A stretch of DNA of 64,000 nt from Bacillus gaemokensis (GCF_001590835.1 NZ_LTAQ01000056.1:151495-215494), one strand, 5' to 3'; positions 50,989 through 59,377 are shown, numbered from the stretch's first letter. A program made the numbers and translations. The notes: generated by a model not told the origin, from the letters alone.

Positions 50989-51379
50989 AAACACAAAAAA
51001 AGGGATCGGTAACAATTTGTACCGATCAAATATATGTACATGAATTAGGAGAGGCCAAACTTTTATTAACATTAGTATAATCTATTTGAGTGCATACTGA
51101 AACCGAAAAGTGATGATGATATGTTGAGAAAGTTTTTTGATACAAGGTATATATGAATTTAGCGATTTTAAGTACGGAATGTATAGTAATGTTGTACTAT
51201 AAACTTTATGGTGGTAATTTAGTATAGTTTGCTAGTCGATTTTTCAAAAGCTGATAATGTTTTATTTGGTATTCTTTTGAAAAAAATTATGATAGATTTG
51301 TATTACATATATATTTGTTAAATTGTGTAAAATTTATATATTTAAATTGTATTTTCATCAATAGAAGAAGGGATATAAT
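50989..51379. other. AT-rich gap
   Basis: Starts with an 8-bp stem GATCGGTA/TACCGATC without a good T tail, then about 350 bp of very AT-rich DNA. I find no gene, repeat or clear promoter. Confidence 0.4.
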
Positions 51380-51628
51380 ATGAAATTCGATGATCGACGT
51401 TTACTAGGGATACGTTTAGGTTCTTTACTTGTAACGGAAGAAAATCAATATTTAGTGATAAAGAAAAAAGAACATTATTCATTGTTAAATATTGAAACTT
51501 TAGAGTGTACACCTCTTGAAGTATTATTAGAGCATTTAGAAGAGATGCTTCATGAAGATCTCCAGGAAAGTATAAAGGAGATTATTGCACCGGAGCATTT
51601 AAAGCTTGTGGCTAAAAATATCATATAG
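51380..51628 (+). CDS. Small protein of unknown function
   Basis: The 82-residue protein is acidic in its second half (LEVLLEHLEEMLHEDLQESIKEIIAPEHL, probably helical) with a beta-rich start (FDDRRLLGIRLGSLLVTEENQYLVIKKKEHY). There is no signal or membrane segment. AGAAGGG lies upstream. I do not recognise it; it may be an adaptor-like protein. Confidence 0.55.
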   Translation: MKFDDRRLLGIRLGSLLVTEENQYLVIKKKEHYSLLNIETLECTPLEVLLEHLEEMLHEDLQESIKEIIAPEHLKLVAKNII

Positions 51629-51672
51629 CAAAAGAAAGGAAAAGGAGCAGGAGATATATTCCTTTTCTTTTT
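51629..51672 (+). terminator. Terminator after the small protein gene
   Basis: AAAAGAAAGGAA and TTCCTTTTCTTTTT pair with one bulge, directly after the stop codon. Confidence 0.6.
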
Positions 51673-51745
51673 AAATATAACAGGTGGCAATTAAATTTTG
51701 CAATAAAAGACAATGTCCTTCTTCAACAAACGAAGCAGAATAATG

Positions 51746-51797
51746 AAAGAAGAACAAGAAGTTATCGTTACTGATAAGCCACTTGTTCTTCTTTTTC
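51746..51797. terminator. Orphan terminator-like hairpin
   Basis: AAAGAAGAACAAG and CTTGTTCTTCTTTTT form a 13-bp stem around about 24 nt, which itself can pair (GTTATC/GATAAGC). No plus-strand gene ends just before it. Confidence 0.6.
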
Positions 51798-51845
51798 TAT
51801 GTTTAATTTTCTGGTGATGGACATTGTAAATACGTACTAATCAAA

Positions 51846-52298
51846 CTATAACGGTTTTACAGGTACACATATTTCACAATAATGGTTGTTAATCATATCA
51901 CTAGTGTATCTTTCTAAAATCGGTTTGTTGTCAATTTGATATCCATTGTTTTGTAAAGCTGGAAAAATTTCAGCCCATGCTTTATGAATATCTTCCGCTG
52001 CATGTTTTACTTTGAAAATAACATATTTTCCACCAGAAAGTTCACTTTCGAAAATTGAATCATCAAGTTGATAATCCTTTGAAATGACAATACAAGCATC
52101 ATACCTACAATTTTCAGGAAGTGTTGTTTCAGGGTTATCTTGTGGAATTCCGAGTATTATCGCCGATCTAGCAAGATTTTTCTCCTCAGCCCATTTCTTT
52201 AACTTTTCCATTGCTTGAATGTTGGCAGGACCATATGGACCAACTTGTCGCACATATGCAATGCGATATTTTGGAAGAGTTTCGATTTTAATATTCAT
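51846..52298 (-). CDS. GyrI-like small-molecule-binding domain protein
   Basis: This 150-residue stand-alone GyrI-like/SbmC (AraC effector-binding) domain contains TLPKYRIAYVRQVGPYGPANIQAMEKLKKWA, ILGIPQDNPETTLPENCRYDACIVI and GKYVIFKVKHAAEDIHKAWAEIFP. Such domains bind hydrophobic ligands or gyrase inhibitors, or hydrolyse some xenobiotics. AGAAAGGAAA lies upstream of the ATG. No DNA-binding domain is fused. Confidence 0.87.
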   Translation of the reverse strand: MNIKIETLPKYRIAYVRQVGPYGPANIQAMEKLKKWAEEKNLARSAIILGIPQDNPETTLPENCRYDACIVISKDYQLDDSIFESELSGGKYVIFKVKHAAEDIHKAWAEIFPALQNNGYQIDNKPILERYTSDMINNHYCEICVPVKPL

Positions 52299-52434
52299 AG
52301 TTTCTTTTTCCTTTCTCTATTAATATTTAATACATTTCAAATGCTATCATGATATAAAAATGTAATCATTTGTTTTTTTAAAAAATTTATAATTTTCTTA
52401 TTTAACAACCAGAACGTTTGTTGAGTAAGAAGTA

Positions 52435-52487
52435 AAAGTGTTGTAAATATTAGTCATGTTATAATATTTACAACACTTTATTTTTTA
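52435..52487. other. 18-bp perfect inverted repeat
   Basis: AAAGTGTTGTAAATATTA (52435-52452) and TAATATTTACAACACTTT (52462-52479) pair perfectly over 18 bp with a 9-nt loop, followed by ATTTTTT on the plus strand. It lies between two minus-strand genes, upstream of the GyrI-like gene. Its orientation as a terminator fits no neighbouring gene, so an operator is equally likely. Confidence 0.45.
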
Positions 52488-52570
52488 TGACTTTTTACAA
52501 TTTAGGTCTTGATAATACAACAAAATCCACCTGTATCCAAAACTACAACAGTATAAAATATGTAAATTCC

Positions 52571-53608
52571 TTATAGATCTAGCAATTTAATAACTTCTCC
52601 AATAATTCCTTTAGTTTGATGAACACCTAAGTCTGAATTTGTCATGATTACAGCGCCCGTACCTCTATGTGGGTATGCGACCATCATACATTGAAATCCA
52701 ACGCCCCAGCCAAGTGAGGATATTTCTATTTCTTGACCTGAGTTATCAAGAAATACTCCTAATCCAGTCCACTTTGAACAACCTTGTGGAGAAATCATTT
52801 CTTTAATTATTTTGGGAGAAAGACCGAGTTTACTAGAGCCTTGTAAAGAATGGATGACTTCTATAACTAAGGCAGCTAAATCTGTCGGAGTTGACCAAAT
52901 CCCTGCAGCAGCCGAATATGGATAGAACGGATACTTTCCATCTACTATATTTCCGTCCTTATTGTGACCACAAGCAAAGTGGGCATTGGTAACTCCTTGT
53001 TTAGGGAGTTCTAGTGTACTGTTCTTCATATGTAAAGGTTCGAGTATCAACTCTTTTAATAATAAATCAAAAGATTTTCCGGAAACGTCTTCTATCAGTT
53101 GTTCTATGATGCAAAATCCTGCATCGGAATAGTGGAAGCTACTTTCAGGTTCATACCGAACCTCGATAGGGACTGAGCAATAAGGTGTTTCACCTTTAAG
53201 AATCTGAAGTATGGTAGGTTTGCGTTGGAGGGGATTATATATATCAAAACTTTCAGGAGGATCAATGATTCCCGATTGATGACTTAATAGATTTCTTAAG
53301 GTAATTTTTTTATTATGAGTAAATTCATTTTCAGGAACTTTCCAGGATACAAGACTATTATTTACGTCTTCATCCAGATCCAGTATCCTTTGACCTTCTA
53401 ATTTTAGTGCCAGCATCGCTGTGAGAAGTTTACTTATGGAACAAGCATTAAAGATGGAATTTACGTTAACTTTTTTAATTGTCCCCACCTCAAGTAGGCC
53501 AAAACTTTTAGTCCGTTCCAATTTACCGTCACGAATACTAGCTAGACTGAGCCCAGCTACAGGATATTGCTTCATTCTTTCGTATATATCTAGAGTTTTT
53601 AGTTCCAT
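52571..53608 (-). CDS. Serine beta-lactamase-like hydrolase
   Basis: The 345-residue protein has SISK (FNACSISKLLTAMLALKLEG), LRNLLSHQSGIIDPPESFD, the YSDAGF tyrosine motif and a C-terminal GWGVGFQCMMVAYPHRGTG in place of a clear HxG. There is no signal peptide. AAAGGAGA precedes ATG 53608. An esterase or peptidase is likely; it is the third family member in the window. Confidence 0.86.
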   Translation of the reverse strand: MELKTLDIYERMKQYPVAGLSLASIRDGKLERTKSFGLLEVGTIKKVNVNSIFNACSISKLLTAMLALKLEGQRILDLDEDVNNSLVSWKVPENEFTHNKKITLRNLLSHQSGIIDPPESFDIYNPLQRKPTILQILKGETPYCSVPIEVRYEPESSFHYSDAGFCIIEQLIEDVSGKSFDLLLKELILEPLHMKNSTLELPKQGVTNAHFACGHNKDGNIVDGKYPFYPYSAAAGIWSTPTDLAALVIEVIHSLQGSSKLGLSPKIIKEMISPQGCSKWTGLGVFLDNSGQEIEISSLGWGVGFQCMMVAYPHRGTGAVIMTNSDLGVHQTKGIIGEVIKLLDL

Positions 53609-53753
53609 AGATAATTCTCCTTTGCTACTACTAAATATTATATTCACTATATAACAAATAAAATGTTAAATAAAGGAATATAGTGAGAGGTGTCGTATTT
53701 AAATAGATTGTGAGTAAGATTTCAAAATTAAGGTATAAAGGGAGAGAGAATAA

Positions 53754-54427
53754 TTGTTTTTGTCGTTAGAGCAAAGAAGAACTCGTATGCTTGCATTGAT
53801 TTCGCCAATTATCATCATTCTATTAGGTTATATAGGGACAAAGTTATGTTATCCATATTTAAAAGAATGGACTTGGATTGTAACTGCCATTCTATATTGG
53901 ACATTAATGGGGAGTATGCTGTTTAGTTTTTGTACAAAAGAAGATATAAAAGGATGGTTTGAAAAGGGAAAACAGAGTAAGCCGTTGCTTTTACTTGCAA
54001 TTCTTATTGGTGTTTTTCCGATGCTAGGAATATTATTATTGAATTATTATTGAATTATGATTTATTGATAACATACCCCGTTTATATTCTATACTGGCTT
54101 TTATTTGCGTGTATCAATCCATGGATTGAAGAGGGATATTGGAGGGGGCTTATAATAGAGGCTGGTAAAATGCTGCCGAAAAGTGTAATCATACTGTATT
54201 CGACTGTGTTGTTTGTTGTAAGTCACCCGATGATGTGGGGGGTGTTTTCTATTGCAAATCGGTCGAGTCAATTGTACATATCACTTTTTATAATGGGTAT
54301 CATATGGAGCGTAATTCGTTTTAAAACAAATAGTTTAAGATATAGTGTCTTTTCTCATTTTTTAGTAGATATCGGAAATATGACGGTGTATGTATTTTTG
54401 AATTTGTATATTCCACCACAGATGTAG
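53754..54427 (+). pseudogene. CPBP-family intramembrane protease, split by 11-bp duplication
   Basis: Two frames together form one membrane protein. The first (TTG 53754, SD AAGGGAGAG) gives helices ISPIIIILLGYIG and VTAILYWTLMGSM and stops at 54053. The second gives the CPBP motifs EEGYWRGLI (EExxxR), VLFVVSHPMMW (FxxxH) and HFLVDIGN. ATTATTATTGA is tandemly repeated at 54032-54042 and 54043-54053. Removing one copy restores GILLLNYDLLITYP in a single frame. A TTG overlapping the stop could allow some coupled translation. Confidence 0.85.
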
Positions 54428-54480
54428 TTAAACAATGTTAGTTTGATTTAAAGAGTTAGGGGATACATAAATCTCCTTGG

Positions 54481-54524
54481 ATATAGAGGCTGATGTGATA
54501 AGACATCAGCCTCTATATTTTATA
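54481..54524. terminator. Bidirectional terminator
   Basis: ATATAGAGGCTGATGT and ACATCAGCCTCTATAT form a perfect 16-bp stem with a 6-nt loop and T/A tails, between the CPBP gene and fabH. Confidence 0.92.
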
Positions 54525-55500
54525 TATTCCATTTCAAAATTAGCCCCGCATGTACAAGTCCACCACCAAATCCATACAAAAGTAAAGTGTCGCCATTATT
54601 GATTTTTCCATCCTTTAGTCCAATATCAAGCGCTAACGGGATAGAGGCAGCAGAAGTGTTTCCACAATATTGTAGACTCATTAATGTACGATCAAGAGAA
54701 AAACCAGTTCGTTCACAGATGGATTCAATCATCCTTAAATTCACGCTATGTGGAATAAACCAATCAATATTAGATATATTTAAATGATTTTTTTCTAGTA
54801 ATTCTTGTACACCTTGAGGAACCGTGTTTACGGCCCATTTATAAACGGCGCTGCCATTTTGAACAAGGTATGGGGTATCTTGTAATGCCTCTCCGTTCAT
54901 CGTTTTTGATAGAGCAGTCTGGTATAAGTTAATTCCACCAGAACCTTTAGATCCCATATGAGTTCCTAAGAAACTTGGGTTCTGTTCATCATATTCTACA
55001 AGAGCTGCACCAGCACCGTCTCCGAAAAGGATACAAGTCGTACGGTCGCTATAATCTGTAATTTTTGAAAGTGTTTCGGCACCGATAACAAGTATTTTTT
55101 TGTTTATACCTGACGTAATAAGGCCGTTAGCAACGATGAGTCCATATACAAATCCTGCGCAAGCAGCACTCAAATCAATTGCGCCTGTATGAGGGATTTC
55201 AAAATGCGCTTGAACTTGACTTGCGGTATTGGGGAACATGTAATCAGGTGTAGCAGTTGCGACAATAATTAAATCAACGTCATCGATGGAAACATGGAAT
55301 CGATCAATTAAATTTTGGACTGCTCGGATACATAAAGTTGTAGAAAACTCATCAGAGGAAGTAATTCTTCGTTCGTGCATACCGGTGCGTTGTACGATCC
55401 ATTCATCTGTTGTTTCAACAAGATTTGATAAATCTTCATTTGATAGTACTTTTTCAGGAACATAAGTACCTACAGCGGTGATTCGGGCTTTTGAGTTCAT
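54520..55500 (-). CDS. fabH: Beta-ketoacyl-ACP synthase III (FabH)
   Basis: This 326-residue enzyme starts fatty-acid synthesis by condensing acyl-CoA with malonyl-ACP. Catalytic Cys is in IDLSAACAGFVYGL, His in WFIPHSVNLRMI and Asn in QYCGNTSAASIPLAL; GFGGGLVHAGLILKW closes the thiolase fold. It has no fabF behind it, unlike the housekeeping fabHA-fabF operon, so it is probably the second paralogue (FabHB type). A FapR-like site lies in its upstream region. AAAGGGAGGA precedes the ATG. Confidence 0.93.
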   Translation of the reverse strand: MNSKARITAVGTYVPEKVLSNEDLSNLVETTDEWIVQRTGMHERRITSSDEFSTTLCIRAVQNLIDRFHVSIDDVDLIIVATATPDYMFPNTASQVQAHFEIPHTGAIDLSAACAGFVYGLIVANGLITSGINKKILVIGAETLSKITDYSDRTTCILFGDGAGAALVEYDEQNPSFLGTHMGSKGSGGINLYQTALSKTMNGEALQDTPYLVQNGSAVYKWAVNTVPQGVQELLEKNHLNISNIDWFIPHSVNLRMIESICERTGFSLDRTLMSLQYCGNTSAASIPLALDIGLKDGKINNGDTLLLYGFGGGLVHAGLILKWNI

Positions 55501-55533
55501 GTAAATCCTCCCTTTCTATATTTATATCTAATT

Positions 55534-55550
55534 ATATCACCTGGTACTAA
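55534..55550. promoter_or_regulatory. Candidate FapR operator
   Basis: TATCACCTGGTACTAAT closely follows the FapR palindrome TTAGTACCTGGTACTAA: one half is exact and the other diverged. It is 34-50 bp upstream of fabH, a known member of the FapR lipid-synthesis regulon in Bacillus. Confidence 0.5.
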
Positions 55551-55792
55551 TTTTGTGTGTTTATTTTTAAAGATTCAATCATTTACAAAAAGAAGTGGTA
55601 GATGTTTAATTTTGGAAATCGATAAGATGTGAATGCAGGTATAATAAGGGGGACGTAGTGAGAGAAATAGTATTATTATCCTGTTGCTCAAACATGAAAA
55701 TTAAAAAGCCACATAAAAATGTAGGGGGCTTGGATAAAAAAATTTATATGACTATATATGAAATGTAGATTACCGATTATATAAATCTCTGT

Positions 55793-56253
55793 TTATCGAA
55801 TAAAAGGTGCCTTTTGTTTAGAGAGTAAATCTTTGAATTCTTGCTCTTGATTTTTCCAAATTGGAGGCAGTTTATGAATTGGAAAGAATTTTAATTTGAG
55901 TGATTCGGAATTATTTTCATGTAGCTGCCCCGTATAGTCCCGACAAGTAAACATAATTTTTACTAAAGAAACTTGCCATTTTGTAATGTAGAATCTAGGT
56001 TCTTGCCAGAGTAGATTCCTAGTAGTTCCATTTCCCCTAAATGTAAACCTGTTTCCTCAAGAGCTTCTCGTCTAGCTGTATCTTGAACACTTTCGCCTAA
56101 TTCCATAAAGCCTCCAGGGTGTCCCCATAATTGATTATCGGATCGCTGCTGTAATAAGAGATGATTGTTAGAATCAAAAATAAATACACCAGAAGCTACC
56201 ATAATGACTTTATTGTGACCAACAAAATTTCTTAAATATGTAATATAGTCCAT
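55793..56253 (-). pseudogene. NUDIX hydrolase, frameshifted near the C terminus
   Basis: The first 96 codons hold an intact NUDIX box (GGFMELGESVQDTARREALEETGLHL) after VIMVASGVFIFDSNNHLLLQQRS. The frame ends at LQNGKFL. In the next frame the protein continues WQVSLVKIMFTCRDYTGQL, HENNSESLKLKFFPIHKLPP and IWKNQEQEFKDLLSKQKAPF, exactly a family C terminus. The total length is one base short of 154 codons, so a single-base deletion near 55972 explains it. The catalytic part may still be made. Confidence 0.82.
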
Positions 56254-56488
56254 AAGCTCTCCTCGTAATCTATTTTTATCTCGCTATTTGCGGGCAGTAA
56301 AACGCCCGCTGATTAAAGTTTCAATTTATAGTACTATCATTTATTCCTTTATTAGAGATTGCAAGATTCTATTCAAATCATGTTGTGGATTCTCCTTGAA
56401 AAATATTTTGAAGACTTGGTTGTATTTCCATCCATATTATACATGAAAATGATTATATGGTAAAATTTAGATGTAGGGGGGTACGGAT

Positions 56489-56977
56489 ATGAAAGAAGTT
56501 GTACAAATTCCAAAAACGAAATTTGAAACATATATAGAAGTACTTTCTTTTTGTTTATTATTCAGTATTTTTGTATATGTATTTTATATGTGGTCTGAAC
56601 TACCAGAGAGGATACCTTCTCATTTTGATGGGATGGGGAGACCTGATGGATGGAGTGGAAAAGAAAGTATTCTAATCTTGCCAATCATAGGGTTGTTTTT
56701 GTTTTTTCTATTAACTATGTTAGGGAAGGCTTCCCAAATGTTTAATTATTCTACGAATGTACCAGAAGAAAAAGCACCAAAATTATATGTAGAAGGAAGA
56801 AGATTAATGATTGCTTTAAATATTGAAATTACCTTCTTCTTCGTCATTGGTACATGGAAGGAAGTACAAACTGCAATAGGTAAAGCTGATGGATTAGGTG
56901 TTTGGTTTTTGACGAGTTTTTTAGTGATTTTATTTGGTACTTTAATAGTTTATATCATTCGATTTCGCTGTGTATAA
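56489..56977 (+). CDS. DUF1648 family membrane protein
   Basis: The 162-residue protein has four helices. The DUF1648 signature LPERIPSHFDGMGRPDGWSGKESILILPIIG follows TM1 (FCLLFSIFVYVFYMW). This domain is found in the SdpI-type immunity and signal proteins, but this member lacks the rest of SdpI. TAGGGGGG precedes the ATG. It lies 34 nt upstream of the next small gene and is probably in one operon. Confidence 0.8.
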   Translation: MKEVVQIPKTKFETYIEVLSFCLLFSIFVYVFYMWSELPERIPSHFDGMGRPDGWSGKESILILPIIGLFLFFLLTMLGKASQMFNYSTNVPEEKAPKLYVEGRRLMIALNIEITFFFVIGTWKEVQTAIGKADGLGVWFLTSFLVILFGTLIVYIIRFRCV

Positions 56978-57010
56978 CATGAATAGACCCGTACGTAAGG
57001 AGATGAGGAT

Positions 57011-57292
57011 ATGGAATTTTTAGTTGTGATACCGTTTATTGCGTTTGGTATGATTTATATTGGGGAGAAACTAAATCGGATTCAAAAAAGAAATGATGCT
57101 AGACTTAAGCGAATAGAGCATAGGTTAGAGCTAATTACAAAACAAATGGGGATTATAGAAGCAGCACCTGAAATTAATAAGGAACTACGTCAACTTATGA
57201 ATGATGGAAAAACGATCACTGCGATTAAGAAAGTACGAGAAACATTTGGTTATTCATTGCTTGAAGCAAAGGAATATGTGGATGCTTTATAA
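57011..57292 (+). CDS. Membrane-anchored L7/L12 C-terminal-domain-like protein
   Basis: The 93-residue protein has an N-terminal helix (FLVVIPFIAFGMIYIG), a coiled coil (RIQKRNDARLKRIEHRLELITKQM) and a C-terminal GKTITAIKKVRETFGYSLLEAKEYVDAL. The last part resembles the ribosomal L7/L12 C-terminal fold (xAIKxVRExTGLGLKEAKxxVE). It is not the ribosomal protein; function unknown. AAGGAGATGAGG precedes the ATG. Confidence 0.75.
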   Translation: MEFLVVIPFIAFGMIYIGEKLNRIQKRNDARLKRIEHRLELITKQMGIIEAAPEINKELRQLMNDGKTITAIKKVRETFGYSLLEAKEYVDAL

Positions 57293-57341
57293 CAGCATAA
57301 ATAGTAGCGTATATTAATATGAAAAAAGATAAGCATATAAA

Positions 57342-57398
57342 TGAACTGTACCCCGAATCATGGACTTTTTTAAGTGTCCACGATTCGAGGTACAGTTC
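57342..57398. repeat. 57-bp IS-end palindrome
   Basis: TGAACTGTACCCCGAATCAT(GGAC) and its inverted copy (57375-57398) match at 22 of 24 positions around a 9-nt spacer, with no T tail. The sequence resembles IS3/IS150-type termini, where TG(A)ACTG.ACCCC...GGAC is common. Two ends joined by a few bases suggest a collapsed element. It lies 48 bp after the end of phr. Confidence 0.4.
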
Positions 57399-57446
57399 AC
57401 AATTAATGATAGCGCTTTTTCTTTTATTTATATTTTATTATAAGAA

Positions 57447-57617
57447 TTAAAATGTTTCTCCATGTTCTCTTAAAACATACTGAATTGAATTGTTTTCTAG
57501 ATTTGGAGCAAATGTTTCTCCATGTTCTAAGGCCTTAGATGTTGTATTTGTGGAAGTGAAACTAAAAAGCACTACTAATCCAAATGTAACTCCCAAAAAT
57601 TGAATTGTTTTTTTCAT
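57447..57617 (-). CDS. phr: Phr signal-peptide precursor with duplicated motif
   Basis: The 56-residue secreted precursor has signal peptide MKKTIQFLGVTFGLVVLFSF. The mature part holds EHGETF twice: at residues 31-36 and as the very last six residues (51-56). Phr proteins are exported, cleaved and re-imported as penta- to heptapeptides that inhibit their partner Rap. The ATG overlaps the rap stop by 1 nt (TAATG), the normal rap-phr arrangement, with GGAGG upstream inside rap. The exact processed peptide is not known; the C-terminal copy is the conventional one. Confidence 0.85.
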   Translation of the reverse strand: MKKTIQFLGVTFGLVVLFSFTSTNTTSKALEHGETFAPNLENNSIQYVLREHGETF

Positions 57618-58711
57618 TATTTTAGTGCCTCCTTTTCTTGTAGTTTTTCTTCGGCTTTGTGAGACTTATAAAAATATAGGCTTGCTTTGTCTGGTTGATT
57701 AGAAGAATAGAATTTTAAAGCCAATTGCTTAGAATAGTCGTGTACGAACCCTAATAAACCTTCTCGCTCAAAGTACTGAATTCCTTCTGAAATTATATTT
57801 TCAAATTTTTCGGTGGATTCAGATGTGTTTAAAGCATTTAAAATTAAGAAATGGTGTTTATATTCTGTATTACTAATGCGCTTGCAAACATCTAAACCAG
57901 TATTAATTAACTTAGAAGTTTCTTCGGTATTACCAAGTTTGTAGTTTTCCCTTGCGAGTAGGAAAATTGCTTTGAAGCTTTTTTCAGGAGTATCAATAGC
58001 ATTAGATAAGTTCCTAATTGCTGCTTCTGAATGATTTTGTTCGGCATACAGGAAACCTAAATTATGTCTAACTTTTAGTCCTAATATTGTATTACGCTGC
58101 TTTGTAACAATATTGATGGCATCATGGAAGTATTCTTCTGCAGTTTCATATTGCTTTAAAGAAGTACAAGTAAGACCGAGTATATTACTACACGATGCTA
58201 CATTAATTTCGTATCCTGATTTGGTTTCAAAATATTTTTTTGCACGGTTAGCATATTTTACAGCAATTAATGGTCGACGCACTTGGTAGTAAAATGCAGC
58301 GGATTTGTAATAAAATTCAGCTTTTTCAATCTCATCCGGAATGTTATCTAATAAACCTTTTGCCTGATTAAAATAAGAATCAGCATCATTATATTGCCCT
58401 GTTTCTGTAGCATGTATCGCTTTAAAGAAATAATAATAATAATTTAAAAGTTCTTCACTTGGTTTATTAAATGTTTCAATTTTCTTTAGGAGTGTATTCG
58501 AATTCTCGTAGTCTTTATTTAGCATATTAAATCTAAATTCAAGGAGTGAGTAATATAAAAGGATGTTTTGATTCTCTTGGATGTTTTCGATTTTAATTTT
58601 TACTTCATTGTATAATTCTTGTGAAATATCTAAGTTTTGACTACGTATTGAATCATGCCATTTATTTAATAAACCAGTAATTTCACTTAGAGTTACAGTT
58701 GTAGCCCCTAT
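57617..58711 (-). CDS. rap: Rap-family TPR regulator, apparent ATA start
   Basis: The 364-residue reading frame has the Rap architecture. An N-terminal three-helix region (LSEITGLLNKWHDSIRSQNL, QENQNILLYYSLLEF) is followed by about six TPR repeats (e.g. ASCSNILGLTCTSLKQYETAEEYFHDAINI). Rap proteins dephosphorylate Spo0F or bind regulators such as ComA, and are blocked by Phr. A perfect AGGAGG lies 7 nt before codon ATA at 58709-58711, exactly where ATG is expected. The first in-frame ATG (58525) would remove 62 residues of the N-terminal effector domain. So either ATA is used, or the gene is start-mutated. Confidence 0.8.
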   Translation of the reverse strand: MGATTVTLSEITGLLNKWHDSIRSQNLDISQELYNEVKIKIENIQENQNILLYYSLLEFRFNMLNKDYENSNTLLKKIETFNKPSEELLNYYYYFFKAIHATETGQYNDADSYFNQAKGLLDNIPDEIEKAEFYYKSAAFYYQVRRPLIAVKYANRAKKYFETKSGYEINVASCSNILGLTCTSLKQYETAEEYFHDAINIVTKQRNTILGLKVRHNLGFLYAEQNHSEAAIRNLSNAIDTPEKSFKAIFLLARENYKLGNTEETSKLINTGLDVCKRISNTEYKHHFLILNALNTSESTEKFENIISEGIQYFEREGLLGFVHDYSKQLALKFYSSNQPDKASLYFYKSHKAEEKLQEKEALK

Positions 58712-58947
58712 GGAATAACCTCCTAGTATAAATAATCTATTTTTTATAATTTTATCGAAATTGTAAATATTTAGATATCGAGAAATTTATTTCTTAATAA
58801 AATTCTATTGTTTTTTGTTCTATTAAAATTTTTAGAGTGGATTTTGTTATTTACTTAGTTTTTAAATTGTAATAATTATAATTATCTATGAGTGGTAAAT
58901 TACGAGGATGTAACTTCTAAAGTAATAAGCTAAATGAGGTAAGGTTG

Positions 58948-59070
58948 ATGTGCGAAAATAACTATGAAGTGATAAAGGTGCAACAAAAAAGTTCAAATGG
59001 AGCAAGTAGATATAGTTATGCCATTCCCAAAGATGTTTCTTTCAAAAATTCAATAATCTATGAACCTATA
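58948..59070 (+). pseudogene. N-terminal fragment truncated by a MITE
   Basis: ATG 58948 follows GAGGTAAGG and opens MCENNYEVIKVQQKSSNGAS RYSYAIPKDV... for about 41 codons. At 59071 the frame runs into the MITE, which adds about 39 foreign codons before a stop at 59187. The downstream part of the gene is not visible after the element. Original product not recognised. Confidence 0.55.
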
Positions 59071-59254
59071 GGCTCTGTTGCAAAGAGGTATAGAAACCAT
59101 TCATCATTCATGCTCTATATAAACAAAATCGAAGTCTTCAAACAGACTTCGGTTTTTCAGCGTACAATGAATTACAGAATCTATTAACAGTTGCATAACA
59201 TGTAGTCGTAATTCCCGCACCTGTTTTGAGGTTAAGAAACTTTGCAACAGAACC
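59071..59254. mobile_element. 184-bp MITE with IS6-type inverted repeats
   Basis: Ends GGCTCTGTTGCAAAG and CTTTGCAACAGAACC are 15-bp inverted repeats with one mismatch, of the IS6/IS26/IS431 kind. There is no transposase. A terminator-like stem CGAAGTC...GACTTCG lies inside. It is related to the relic at 9322-9482. An 8-bp target duplication is not apparent. Confidence 0.75.
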
Positions 59255-59377
59255 AGAAATCTTAATTTACCCATGTTTTTTCTTGAAAGATATTTGGAAA
59301 GAATGTGGATGGTATCAGTCTAGCCTGAGATAATAGAAAAAGTAATTCAGTATGAATGATTGTAGTGGAGGAAGAAA

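Noticed and set aside
57011-57292. Ribosomal protein L7/L12
   Set aside because: Only the C-terminal helices resemble it; the N terminus is a membrane helix, so this is not the ribosomal stalk protein.
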